From: Terriglobales bacterium
Lineage (GTDB): Bacteria > Acidobacteriota > Terriglobia > Terriglobales > Acidobacteriaceae
Direction: 5' to 3'
DNA: 13,210 bases
Assembly (NCBI GenBank): GCA_015655365.1
Contig: JAATFE010000431.1
Coordinates: 1-13,210 of the forward strand
Under the pieces are notes generated by a model. The model had not been told where the DNA came from, made no database searches, and worked only from the letters and a program-made list of their open reading frames with translations. Each line of letters opens with the position of its first letter. Position 1 is the stretch's first letter. Below, one piece after another: positions 6,783 to 13,210 of this stretch. Position numbers and translations under genes: made by a program.

Positions 6783-8296
6783 GCGGATTTCCGATATTGA
6801 CGCTGTTGACCGTGCTGCCCCTGGTGGGGGCGGCGATTGCGCTCTTTTCCGGCAAGCATGCGCGCGCCGTGGCCCTGATCACGGCGATCTGTGGTTTGGC
6901 GCTGGCGCTCGTGGTGTGGACCCAGTTGCCCCCGGATGGCTCCATAGGCCTGATCGAAAAGGCCGCGTGGGCGCCTTCCCTGGGCATTGAATATCACCTT
7001 GGCGTGGACGGCCTGGGCGCGCTGATGCTGGTGCTCTCGGCCATTGTGACGCTGATGTCCGTCGACGCCGCACATCGCGTGCATCACCAGCCGGGGCTCT
7101 ACTTCGGGCTGGTGCTGCTGCTTGAGTCCGGCCTCTTCGGGTCGTTTACGGCGCTGAATTTCTTCCACTGGTTTCTCTTCTGGGAACTGAGCCTGATTCC
7201 GGCCTTCTTTCTCATCAAACTGTGGGGCGGTCCGCGCCGGGGGCCGGCGGCGACACAGTTTTTCGTCTACACCATGGCCGGTTCCGTGGTCCTGCTGGTG
7301 TGCTTTCTGGCCGTCTTCCTCTCGACCGGCAGCATGGACTTTGGCCACCTGACGCAGATGGCCTCGACCGGCGCTCTGGATCGGGCGGTAACCGCACATC
7401 TGGGCCCGGTAACCCTGTGGCTGGCGATCGGCGTGCTGGCCGGGTTTGCGGTCAAGGTGCCCATGGCGCCCTTCCACACCTGGCTGCCCGCGGCGTATGC
7501 CGAAGCGCCTTCGCCGGTGACCATGCTGCTGACCGGCGCGATGTCGAAGATGGGCGTCTACGGCTTGCTGCGCATTGCGATTCCGCTCTTCGGCCACCAG
7601 ATCGCCCAGATCCGGACGCCGCTGCTGGTGCTGGCGGTGGTCACAGTGGTGATGGGCGCGTGGGCGGCGGCGGCGCAGAAAGATCTGAAGCGCATCTTCG
7701 CCTACTCCTCGGTCAATCACCTCGGTTATTGCCTGCTGGGCATTTTCGCCATTGCGATTCCGGCCAGCGGCGCCTCGGCGGTTGCCAGCCAGGCGGCGGC
7801 GCTGAACGGCGTCATCCTGCAAATGTTCAACCACGGACTTTCGGCGGCGGCGCTGTTCTGGTTCGTGTCCATGATGCAGACGCGCACCGGTGGACCTCGC
7901 GGCATCGACGACTTTGGCGGCCTGCGCAAGCCTGCCCCGGTGCTGGCGGGGCTGATGGGCATCGCGCTCTTCTCTTCGCTGGGCCTGCCGGGGCTGAATG
8001 GCTTTGTGGGCGAGTTCCTGGTTTTCCGCGGCGTCTTTTCGCTGGCCTGGGTGGCGGCTTCGATTTCGATCCTCGGACTGCTGGTTAGCGCGGTGGTGAT
8101 TCTGACCGTGATCCAGAAAGTCTTTACCGGCCCGGTGCCCGAGCACTGCGCCGCTTTCCCCGACCTGAACCACGGCGAGCGGATGGCGCTGGCCCCAGTC
8201 ATCGGCCTGATGTTCTTGCTCGGTATTTTGCCTCAACTGGTGGTTGAAACCGTGAACCCAACCGTCATCAACCTGCTGGCACACTGGAGATTTTAA
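6779..8296 (+). CDS. nuoM: NADH-quinone oxidoreductase subunit M, canonical copy
   Basis: This is an antiporter-like proton-pumping subunit (MrpD type) with about 14 membrane segments in 505 aa, a normal NuoM length. The conserved charged residues are all in place: Glu136 in FWELSLIPAFFLI (TM5), Lys226 in FAVKVPMAPFHTWLP (TM7), Lys257 in GAMSKMGVYGLLR (TM8), and the TM12 glutamate in LPGLNGFVGEF. The KRIFAYSSVNHLGY loop is also typical. The frame is open upstream inside nuoL, but ATG 6779 gives an ATGA overlap with the nuoL stop and starts where NuoM homology begins. A second, diverged nuoM follows, sharing one base (TAATG). It is called nuoM because it keeps every canonical residue. Confidence 0.95.
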   Translation: MSGFPILTLLTVLPLVGAAIALFSGKHARAVALITAICGLALALVVWTQLPPDGSIGLIEKAAWAPSLGIEYHLGVDGLGALMLVLSAIVTLMSVDAAHRVHHQPGLYFGLVLLLESGLFGSFTALNFFHWFLFWELSLIPAFFLIKLWGGPRRGPAATQFFVYTMAGSVVLLVCFLAVFLSTGSMDFGHLTQMASTGALDRAVTAHLGPVTLWLAIGVLAGFAVKVPMAPFHTWLPAAYAEAPSPVTMLLTGAMSKMGVYGLLRIAIPLFGHQIAQIRTPLLVLAVVTVVMGAWAAAAQKDLKRIFAYSSVNHLGYCLLGIFAIAIPASGASAVASQAAALNGVILQMFNHGLSAAALFWFVSMMQTRTGGPRGIDDFGGLRKPAPVLAGLMGIALFSSLGLPGLNGFVGEFLVFRGVFSLAWVAASISILGLLVSAVVILTVIQKVFTGPVPEHCAAFPDLNHGERMALAPVIGLMFLLGILPQLVVETVNPTVINLLAHWRF

Positions 8297-9804
8297 TGTT
8301 GGCGTGGACGATTTATCTCTCGTTTGCCGGGGCCCTTGTCCAGGCGCTGCTGCCCAAGGGCAGGAACGCACTGGCGCGCTGGCTGGCGCTGGCCGTGGCC
8401 GTGGCCGGGCTGGTGCTCGCCGTGGGCGGATTTGCGGCCGGCATGGGCCAGGGCCGCATGGTGATTGTGGATCTGCCCTGGGTCCCTGCCATGGGAATTC
8501 ACTACCTGCTCGCAGCCGATGGCATCAGCCGCGTGCTGGTGCTGCTCACCGGCTTGGCCGCGGTGGCCGGGGTCTTGTTCAGTTGGAACATCGAACTGCG
8601 CACCAATGAGTTTTTTGCATTCTTTTTGGCGCTCATCGGCGGCGTCTATGGCGTCTTTCTCAGCTTCGACCTCTTTCTGCTCTTTGTTTTTTACGAGATC
8701 GCCATCGTTCCCAAATATTTCTTGATCTCCATCTGGGGGTCCACGCGGCGCGAGTACGCGGCCATGAAGCTGGCGCTCTACTCTTTCGTAGGTTCGTCGA
8801 TGGTGCTCATCGGCCTGCTGGCGGCCTACGCCACCTCGGGCAGCCATTCCACCGGTCTCATCGCTTTGGCTCATGCCAGCCTGCCGGTAAGCTTCCAGAT
8901 GTGGGCCTTTCCGCTGGTCTTTACCGGATTTGCGATTCTGGCCGGCATGTGGCCCTTCCACACCTGGGCGCCCACCGGCCACGTCGCCGCTCCCACCGGC
9001 GCTTCCATGCTGCTGGCCGGCGTGGTGATGAAACTGGGCGCATACGGCTGCCTGCGGGTGGCCATGTCGCTCTTCCCCCGCGGCCTCGATCCCTGGGGTT
9101 TCTCGTACATCGGCATCGGTTCCTGGCGCGACGTCTTTGCCGTTCTGGCCGTGATCGGCATTGTCTATGGCGCACTGGTGGCGCTGGTGCAAACCGACTT
9201 CAAATTTGTCATCGGCTACTCCAGCGTGAGCCACATGGGTTTTGTGCTGCTGGGTTTGATGACCCTGAATCAAATCGGCGTGACCGGCGCGGTGATGCAG
9301 ATGTTTTCCCACGGCATCCTTGCCGGGCTGCTCTTCGCCATTGTGGGCCGCATCGTTTACGAACGCACCCACACGCGGCAGTTGGCGGAACTGGAGGCGC
9401 TGCATCTTTCCAGACGCCTGCCGTTTGCCGCTTGGGCCTTCGTCATTGCCGGCATGGCCTCGATGGGGCTGCCGGGCTTTTCTGGATTTGTGGCCGAGTT
9501 GCAGGTGCTGGTGGGCGCATGGAAGGTCCAGCCGTGGTGGACCGCCGCTGCCGGAGTCGGCATCGTGGTTGGTGTTGCTTACACCTGGCGCGCCTTGCAG
9601 AAGGCCTTCTTCAGCGATGTGCGGGTCACTCCCGACGACCATCCGCGAACCGGCTGGCACGACCTTGGCGCCATCACCTGGCCGGAGTACACCGGCGTTG
9701 CGCTGCTGGTTGGGGTAAGCCTGTTCGTCGGCCTTTACCCGAGAATTCTTCTCGACACCATTGAACCGGCAGTGAAGGCGCTGCTTGCGGGAGGGGGACA
9801 ATGA
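8296..9804 (+). CDS. nuoM2: second NuoM-type antiporter-like subunit (NuoM2)
   Basis: This is a paralogue of NuoM (502 aa, about 14 membrane segments) encoded immediately after nuoM with a TAATG junction. Motifs retained are Glu134 in FYEIAIVPKYFLI (TM5), Lys246 in GVVMKLGAYGCLR (TM8), KFVIGYSSVSHMGFV, and the TM12 glutamate in LPGFSGFVAEL. The TM7 block reads FAILAGMWPFHTWAP, so the usual lysine (FAVK) is Leu215. Two NuoM subunits in one operon are the mark of the reported '2M' complex I, in which the extra subunit is inserted in the membrane arm and is proposed to pump an additional proton. The alternative, that it replaces the first copy in a separate complex, is less likely because both are in one tight operon. 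Overlaps nuoN by ATGA. Confidence 0.92.
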   Translation: MLAWTIYLSFAGALVQALLPKGRNALARWLALAVAVAGLVLAVGGFAAGMGQGRMVIVDLPWVPAMGIHYLLAADGISRVLVLLTGLAAVAGVLFSWNIELRTNEFFAFFLALIGGVYGVFLSFDLFLLFVFYEIAIVPKYFLISIWGSTRREYAAMKLALYSFVGSSMVLIGLLAAYATSGSHSTGLIALAHASLPVSFQMWAFPLVFTGFAILAGMWPFHTWAPTGHVAAPTGASMLLAGVVMKLGAYGCLRVAMSLFPRGLDPWGFSYIGIGSWRDVFAVLAVIGIVYGALVALVQTDFKFVIGYSSVSHMGFVLLGLMTLNQIGVTGAVMQMFSHGILAGLLFAIVGRIVYERTHTRQLAELEALHLSRRLPFAAWAFVIAGMASMGLPGFSGFVAELQVLVGAWKVQPWWTAAAGVGIVVGVAYTWRALQKAFFSDVRVTPDDHPRTGWHDLGAITWPEYTGVALLVGVSLFVGLYPRILLDTIEPAVKALLAGGGQ

Positions 9805-11348
9805 ACTACGCCGATCTCTTCCGCGTAACTCTGCCGGAATTTGCGCTGGAAATTGCAGCGCTGCTGGTGTTGGTGGTCGATCTCGCCTTCCTGCGCAAGG
9901 CCGCGTACAAGCTGCGCATCGTTGTAGCTGCCTTGCTGGGCGTGGCCGGATGCGCTGCGGCTGCCTGGGCCGTGTTGCAGCAGGGAAGCGGGGGCCTGAG
10001 CTTCCCGGCCAGTCATGAACTGCTGCTTGCAACCGGCGGCTTTACGGCCGTGGCGCAAACCGGAATTCTGACGCTGACGGCGCTGACGCTTTTCCTGCTG
10101 ATCGATTCGGAATTCACCCGCCATGTGGGCGAGTACGTGGCCGTGGTGCTGATGGCGGCTTCGGGCGGGCTGCTCATTGCCGGCGCGCAGGACCTGCTGC
10201 TGATCTTCATCGGCCTCGAACTGCTGAGCCTGGGCCTCTACATCCTCACCGCCTTCGCCAAAAGCTCGGGCAAAAGCGCCGAAGCGGCCATGAAGTATTA
10301 CCTCTTCGGCGGCATGTCGGCGGCGTTTCTGCTCTTCGGCTTCAGCTACCTCTACGGAATCTCGGGGTCGACAAACCTGCATCAGATCTTGCTGGCGGCG
10401 AATGGCATAAGGGGGCAACAAGCCGCGCCGTTGCTCTACGTCGCTATCGTTTTGATTGCGGCGGGGCTGGGGTTCAAGGTTGCGGCGGTTCCTTTTCATC
10501 TGTGGGCGCCGGATACCTATGAAGGCGCACCGGCTCCGGCGGCTGCGTTCATCGCCTCCGTTTCCAAAGTGGCCAGCTTTGCGCTGCTCATTTCCATCTG
10601 CACGGCGGCGCTGCACGTTTTCGATCGCAGTGCCTCTTTCGTGGGCGCGACGGTTCAACTCAGCACAGCCACGCAGCCGGTCTTTCCGGGCTTTCGAGTT
10701 CCGTGGTCGCTGGTTTTGACGCTGTTCGCCGCTGGCTCCATGGCGCTGGGCAATCTTGCCGCCCTGGTTCAGATCAGCGTGCGCCGGTTGCTGGCCTACT
10801 CGGCCATTGCGCACGCGGGCTACATCCTCCTGGGTCTTGCGTTCTTCTCGTATTCTCCCCGCAGCGCCGGAGCGGTTCTGTACTACGTCCTCACCTATGG
10901 CCTCACCACCATTGGCGCATTCGGCGTGGTTGCGGTTGTTGAAAGGGCTACAGGCAGCGACCGGCTCGACGCTTTCCTCGGGCTTCACAAACGCAGCCCG
11001 CTTTTAGCGGCGGTGCTGCTGGTGCTGTTTCTGTCCTTGGCCGGCATTCCGCCCCTTGTCGGCTTCTGGGCCAAGTTCAACCTGTTTGCTACGGTGTTGG
11101 GAGTTTCCGCCGGGCCGGTTCCCTTTGCCCTGGTGGCTCTTGCCGTGGGGCTCAGCGCCGTCTCGCTCTACTACTACTTGCAGGTGCTGAAGCGGGCCTA
11201 TGTGATGCCTGCGGTTGATGAGACGCCTATCAAGGCTCACCCGGTCACCTTGGCCGTGCTGGTGTTGATTGCCGCCGCTGTGGTGGCGCTGGGCTGCTTC
11301 CCGGCGCTGCTGGGCAACTGGATCGGCAGCTTCTCACCGATGATGTAG
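9801..11348 (+). CDS. nuoN: NADH-quinone oxidoreductase subunit N
   Basis: NuoN is the MrpD-like pump closest to NuoK and the junction with the peripheral arm. It is 515 aa with about 14 hydrophobic segments. Conserved charges are visible: Glu140 in FIGLELLSLGLYIL, Lys226 in GLGFKVAAVPFHLWAPDTYEG, Lys256 in ASVSKVASFALL, and the TM12 lysine in GFWAKFNLF. The SAEAAMKYYLFG block is characteristic of NuoN rather than NuoM or NuoL. The ATG overlaps the nuoM2 stop (ATGA). It is the last nuo gene; a strong hairpin follows the stop by 4 nt. Confidence 0.96.
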   Translation: MNYADLFRVTLPEFALEIAALLVLVVDLAFLRKAAYKLRIVVAALLGVAGCAAAAWAVLQQGSGGLSFPASHELLLATGGFTAVAQTGILTLTALTLFLLIDSEFTRHVGEYVAVVLMAASGGLLIAGAQDLLLIFIGLELLSLGLYILTAFAKSSGKSAEAAMKYYLFGGMSAAFLLFGFSYLYGISGSTNLHQILLAANGIRGQQAAPLLYVAIVLIAAGLGFKVAAVPFHLWAPDTYEGAPAPAAAFIASVSKVASFALLISICTAALHVFDRSASFVGATVQLSTATQPVFPGFRVPWSLVLTLFAAGSMALGNLAALVQISVRRLLAYSAIAHAGYILLGLAFFSYSPRSAGAVLYYVLTYGLTTIGAFGVVAVVERATGSDRLDAFLGLHKRSPLLAAVLLVLFLSLAGIPPLVGFWAKFNLFATVLGVSAGPVPFALVALAVGLSAVSLYYYLQVLKRAYVMPAVDETPIKAHPVTLAVLVLIAAAVVALGCFPALLGNWIGSFSPMM

Positions 11349-11352
11349 CGTA

Positions 11353-11385
11353 GAGAGCATGGCGCGACACCCGCGCCATGCTCTC
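11353..11385 (+). terminator. terminator-like hairpin at the end of the nuo operon
   Basis: GAGAGCATGGCGCG (11353-11366) and CGCGCCATGCTCTC (11372-11385) form a perfect 14-bp stem with a 5-nt loop, starting 4 nt after the nuoN stop. No T-tract follows, so it may be a weak intrinsic terminator or a 3'-end stabilising structure trimmed after Rho-dependent termination. The stem would fold equally on the other strand. Confidence 0.7.
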
Positions 11386-11475
11386 GATCTCGGGCTATTT
11401 ACTGGGTCAGACAAGGGTCCTGCGGCTTCAACAAGCCGTATTTCCAGCTCGCATCGCCGTTCTGAGACAGTCCGT

Positions 11476-11504
11476 TTGACCGAGCCGCGGATTCCCCTTA
11501 TGAT
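11476..11504 (+). promoter_or_regulatory. sigma70-type promoter for tRNA-Gln
   Basis: TTGACC at 11476-11481 and TATGAT at 11499-11504 are separated by exactly 17 bp, close to the housekeeping consensus. They lie between the nuoN hairpin and the tRNA. Transcription would begin near 11511, giving a 5' leader of about 75-80 nt to be removed by RNase P. No protein-coding gene lies between promoter and tRNA. Confidence 0.65.
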
Positions 11505-11587
11505 GAACAAGTTGGGTTTTGGTGTTCGGCGCCCTGCCGCATTCCAGGCCAGCAAAGTTGCAAGTTGGCCGCACCGCTTGCGCTGAT

Positions 11588-11661
11588 TGCCCCTTCGTTC
11601 AATGGTAGGACAGCTGCCTCTGGAGCAGCATATCGTGGTTCGAATCCACGAGGGGCAACCA
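11588..11661 (+). tRNA. tRNA-Gln(CUG), CCA encoded
   Basis: The full cloverleaf can be folded by eye. The acceptor stem is TGCCCCT with AGGGGCA, the D stem GTTC with GGAC, the anticodon stem GCTGC with GCAGC, and the T stem CGTGG with CCACG around TTCGAAT. The seven-base loop CTCTGGA gives anticodon CTG (11620-11622), reading CAG glutamine codons. The U1-A72 pair is typical of glutamine tRNAs. The discriminator A and CCA (11659-11661) are encoded. A good promoter lies about 85 bp upstream. Confidence 0.95.
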
Positions 11662-11956
11662 ATATACCCTTTTCAACTTAAACTTTCCTCGACCTACCTC
11701 GACGTGTTTTCGTTTTTTCTCGTATTCTATCGCCCTTAAAACAATGAAGTTGCCCGTATAGTACATCGACTTTTACGCTCATTTGACGCGAAGAGCATCA
11801 AGGAGAGTTGCGGGCAAACAGCTATTTACTGCGCGTATCTTGTCGTGCTAATGTCGGGCATACATGTGAGTAGTCATTTCCGCGAACCTCTGGCTCCGGG
11901 GAAAAGCGGGGAGGTTCGCGGAAGGTGGAAAGAGATGATTTTAAAGAAGATAGGGA
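11662..11956 (+). other. 295-nt non-coding region upstream of the CRISPR array (putative leader)
   Basis: No credible gene is seen between the tRNA and the first repeat; short open frames here lack ribosome-binding sites and family resemblance. Base composition is visibly AT-richer than the nuo operon. It contains a T-rich run at 11707-11718 that may end the tRNA transcript, and TTGCCCG (11750-11756), which can pair with CGGGCAA (11811-11817). A strong hairpin at 11878-11923 follows. Because the degenerate repeat lies at the far (right) end of the array, this side is the likely leader. No confident promoter was found for the array. Confidence 0.5.
11878..11923. other. perfect 13-bp inverted repeat next to the CRISPR array
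   Basis: TTCCGCGAACCTC (11878-11890) and GAGGTTCGCGGAA (11911-11923) are exact reverse complements around a 20-nt loop, in which CTCC and GGAG could pair further. It sits 33 nt before the first CRISPR repeat. No T-tract follows, so it is not an obvious terminator. It may be a leader element, a protein-binding palindrome, or part of a small RNA; nothing seen decides between these. Confidence 0.55.
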
Positions 11957-12345
11957 GTAGCAACAGACTTTTAGTGCATCGGAAAGATGCAACAGGAGAT
12001 GGGCGAGATTTTGAAGGTTTGCTGCGGTAGCAACAGACTTTTAGTGCATCGGAAAGATGCAACAAACTATTGCCGAGAAAGAAGCCGCTGCGCTAAAGTA
12101 GCAACAGACTTTTAGTGCATCGGAAAGATGCAACCGTTTCGAGGTAGCTCTCGACAAAGACTTGCGCCGTAGTAACAGACTTTTAGTGCATCGGAAAGAT
12201 GCAACCTTTAAGGTGTGGGTGTTTACCCTTTTTGAACCAGTAGCAACGGACTTTTAGTGCATCGGAAAGATGCAACTCTAAGGTATGGACGTTCACCCTT
12301 TTTGAACCGCCGCAACGGGATTTCAGTGCGTAAATTGATCTAGGC
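11957..12345 (+). CRISPR. orphan CRISPR array: five 37-bp repeats plus one degenerate repeat
   Basis: Repeats lie at 11957-11993, 12027-12063, 12098-12134, 12169-12205 and 12240-12276. They begin GTAGCAACAGAC and end AAAGATGCAAC. Repeats 1-3 are identical; repeat 4 has T at position 5 and repeat 5 has G at position 9. A decayed sixth copy occupies 12309-12345, with 16 of its first 21 bases matching repeat 5 and the rest lost. Spacers are 33, 34, 34, 34 and 32 nt; the first three are unrelated. Within each repeat TGCATC and GATGCA (positions 19-24 and 30-35) form a hairpin around GGAAA. Trailer-end decay suggests a left-hand leader and + strand transcription. No cas gene is visible in the window. 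Repeat length and ends resemble those of type V-F arrays, which is suggestive only. Confidence 0.85.
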
Positions 12346-12528
12346 ACCAAGACGTTCATTCTGCTCTAAAAACTGTTCGTAGTTCCGCAGAACGATTTCT
12401 CTTCCAATCCGTTGGCAGCGATCAATAAAGAAAATTCCATCTAAGCAAAATCTTGCCGTTTCAGAACCTGCGCAGAGCAATCGATAAAAGCAAAACCTCA
12501 GCCGTATTTCCTAAAAAGGGGACCTACA
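12346..12528 (+). other. non-coding gap between the CRISPR array and the receptor gene
   Basis: This 183-nt stretch shows no credible gene of its own and must hold the receptor promoter, although no convincing -35/-10 pair with good spacing was found. It ends in a strong Shine-Dalgarno sequence, AAGGGG (12516-12521), 7 nt before the receptor ATG. CTAAAAACTGTT at 12366-12377 is partly complementary to the 5' half of the CRISPR repeat. Confidence 0.4.
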
Positions 12529-13210
12529 ATGAAACACACGATGGTGGGCGAGAAGTGTCCGGGGCCGGTCGAAGTCTCAGCCGATTCAAGATTTCACAAG
12601 ACACTCCTTTGGGTGGTTTTCTGCATTCTCGCGCTGATGATCCCTGAGGCTATGCATGGTCAGGCCACAGGAAGCTTCTCAGGCAACGTCCTCGATAAAT
12701 CCGGATCGGCAATCCCTGAGGCCAGCGTGACGGCTACCTCGAGGGCAACCGGCCAGGTGCGGAGCGGGAAGACGGACAATGTGGGGCACTATCTGATCCC
12801 ATTGCTGCCGGTCGGGACGTACACTGTGCGTGTCGATATGACGGGCTTTCGAAGCGCGGAATCGAAGGACCTGCGTCTCCAGGTCGATGAAGCACGTGAA
12901 CTCGATTTTTCGCTCGTACCCGCTACCGTCGTCACAACGGTGGCAGTTTCCGGTGAAGCGGTCGCTGTCGAAACGGCCAACCCCTCGCTCGGCCAGGTGA
13001 TCACCTCGCAGGAGGTGTCCCAACTCCCCTTGAATGGCCGCGACTTCGTTCAACTTGCCACGCTCACCGCGGGCGCAACGGCGTAGACGAACCCCAACAG
13101 CTTTTTCACTTCCGGCGCCGACAGCGAAGTGGCTGCGCGCGGTTCCTTCTCCCTGTCGGTCGGCGGCTCCCGCCCCAACGCCACCGATTGGCTGCTGGAT
13201 GGAGTCGACA
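12529..13210 (+). pseudogene. 5' part of an Oar-like TonB-dependent receptor, interrupted by an in-frame TAG
   Basis: The product would be a large outer-membrane receptor for uptake of bulky substrates, driven by TonB. Residues 24-45 are a hydrophobic signal segment (LLWVVFCILALMIPEA, then MHGQA) after an unusually long N-region. Residues 46-131 form a carboxypeptidase-regulatory-like beta-sandwich (GSFSGNVLDKSGSAIPEASV, then GHYLIPLLPVGTYTVRV). The TonB plug starts near residue 147 (VETANPSLGQVITSQEVSQL, then PLNGRDFVQLATLTAG). Codon 186 is TAG (13084-13086), but the same frame continues with plug sequence (NPNSFFTSGADSEVAARGSF to ATDWLLDGVD) up to the window edge. No frameshift is involved; a CAG-to-TAG change would explain it. 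The ATG has AAGGGG 7 nt upstream. The gene is cut by the window end, so the barrel is not seen. The substrate is unknown. Confidence 0.8.

Noticed and set aside
8293..10032. Long antisense open frame (579 codons) opposite nuoM2 and nuoN; similar ones at 6713-8371 and 5220-6293
   Set aside because: His/Gln/Arg-rich composition typical of the complement of GC-rich membrane-protein genes; no domain resemblance.
11359..11586. Short open frames on both strands between nuoN and the tRNA
   Set aside because: They overlap the operon hairpin and tRNA promoter, lack ribosome-binding sites and resemble no family.
11588..11661. tRNA-Gln as an attachment site for an integrated element
   Set aside because: No integrase gene and no repeated 3' tRNA fragment were seen downstream in the window.
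11845..12065. Short open frames crossing the first CRISPR repeats
   Set aside because: They run through repeats and the leader hairpin, so they are by-products of the array.
11957..12345. Reading the array as a simple 71-bp tandem repeat
   Set aside because: Spacers 1-3 are unrelated to each other and to spacers 4-5, while the 37-bp repeats are nearly identical, which fits CRISPR and not tandem duplication.
13081..13090. A frameshift as the cause of the receptor interruption
   Set aside because: The receptor sequence continues in exactly the same frame after the TAG, so a substitution is sufficient.

Overview
The window most likely comes from an acidobacterium (Acidobacteriota, probably Terriglobia). 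This is inferred from the gene families and the high GC content, not from a marker gene. The clues are a tightly packed complex I operon with two nuoM genes in tandem, followed by the start of a large outer-membrane receptor. That receptor has a carboxypeptidase-regulatory-like domain ahead of a TonB plug, a family greatly expanded in this phylum.

Positions 1-11348 hold the 3' part of an operon for the proton-pumping NADH:quinone oxidoreductase (complex I). The order is nuoC-nuoD-nuoI-nuoH-nuoJ-nuoK-nuoL-nuoM-nuoM2-nuoN, all on the + strand. Most junctions are ATGA or TAATG overlaps or very short gaps, so translation is probably coupled. NuoC, D and I belong to the peripheral electron-transfer arm, and H, J, K, L, M, M2 and N form the membrane arm. 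nuoE, nuoF and nuoG (the NADH-input module) are absent from their usual place between nuoD and nuoH, and nuoI precedes nuoH. Two NuoM-type subunits, together with an apparently lengthened lateral helix in NuoL, match the reported '2M' complex I with a fourth antiporter-like pump. The second NuoM has Leu where the canonical TM7 lysine sits. A 109-bp element with perfect 15-bp terminal inverted repeats lies between nuoD and nuoI.

Positions 11349-11661 hold a terminator-like hairpin after nuoN, then a good sigma70-type promoter and a tRNA-Gln(CUG) gene with an encoded CCA end.

Positions 11662-12528 are AT-richer and hold an apparently orphan CRISPR array: five 37-bp repeats plus a decayed sixth, with spacers of 32-34 nt. 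A structured leader-side region with a perfect 13-bp stem precedes it. No cas gene is visible. The repeat's length and its ends resemble type V-F (Cas12f) repeats. The last two spacers are near-duplicates of each other.

Positions 12529-13210 hold the 5' end of a TonB-dependent receptor of the Oar-like kind. An in-frame TAG interrupts it, and the coding frame continues unchanged beyond the stop, so it is a pseudogene, a C-to-T error or a suppressed stop.
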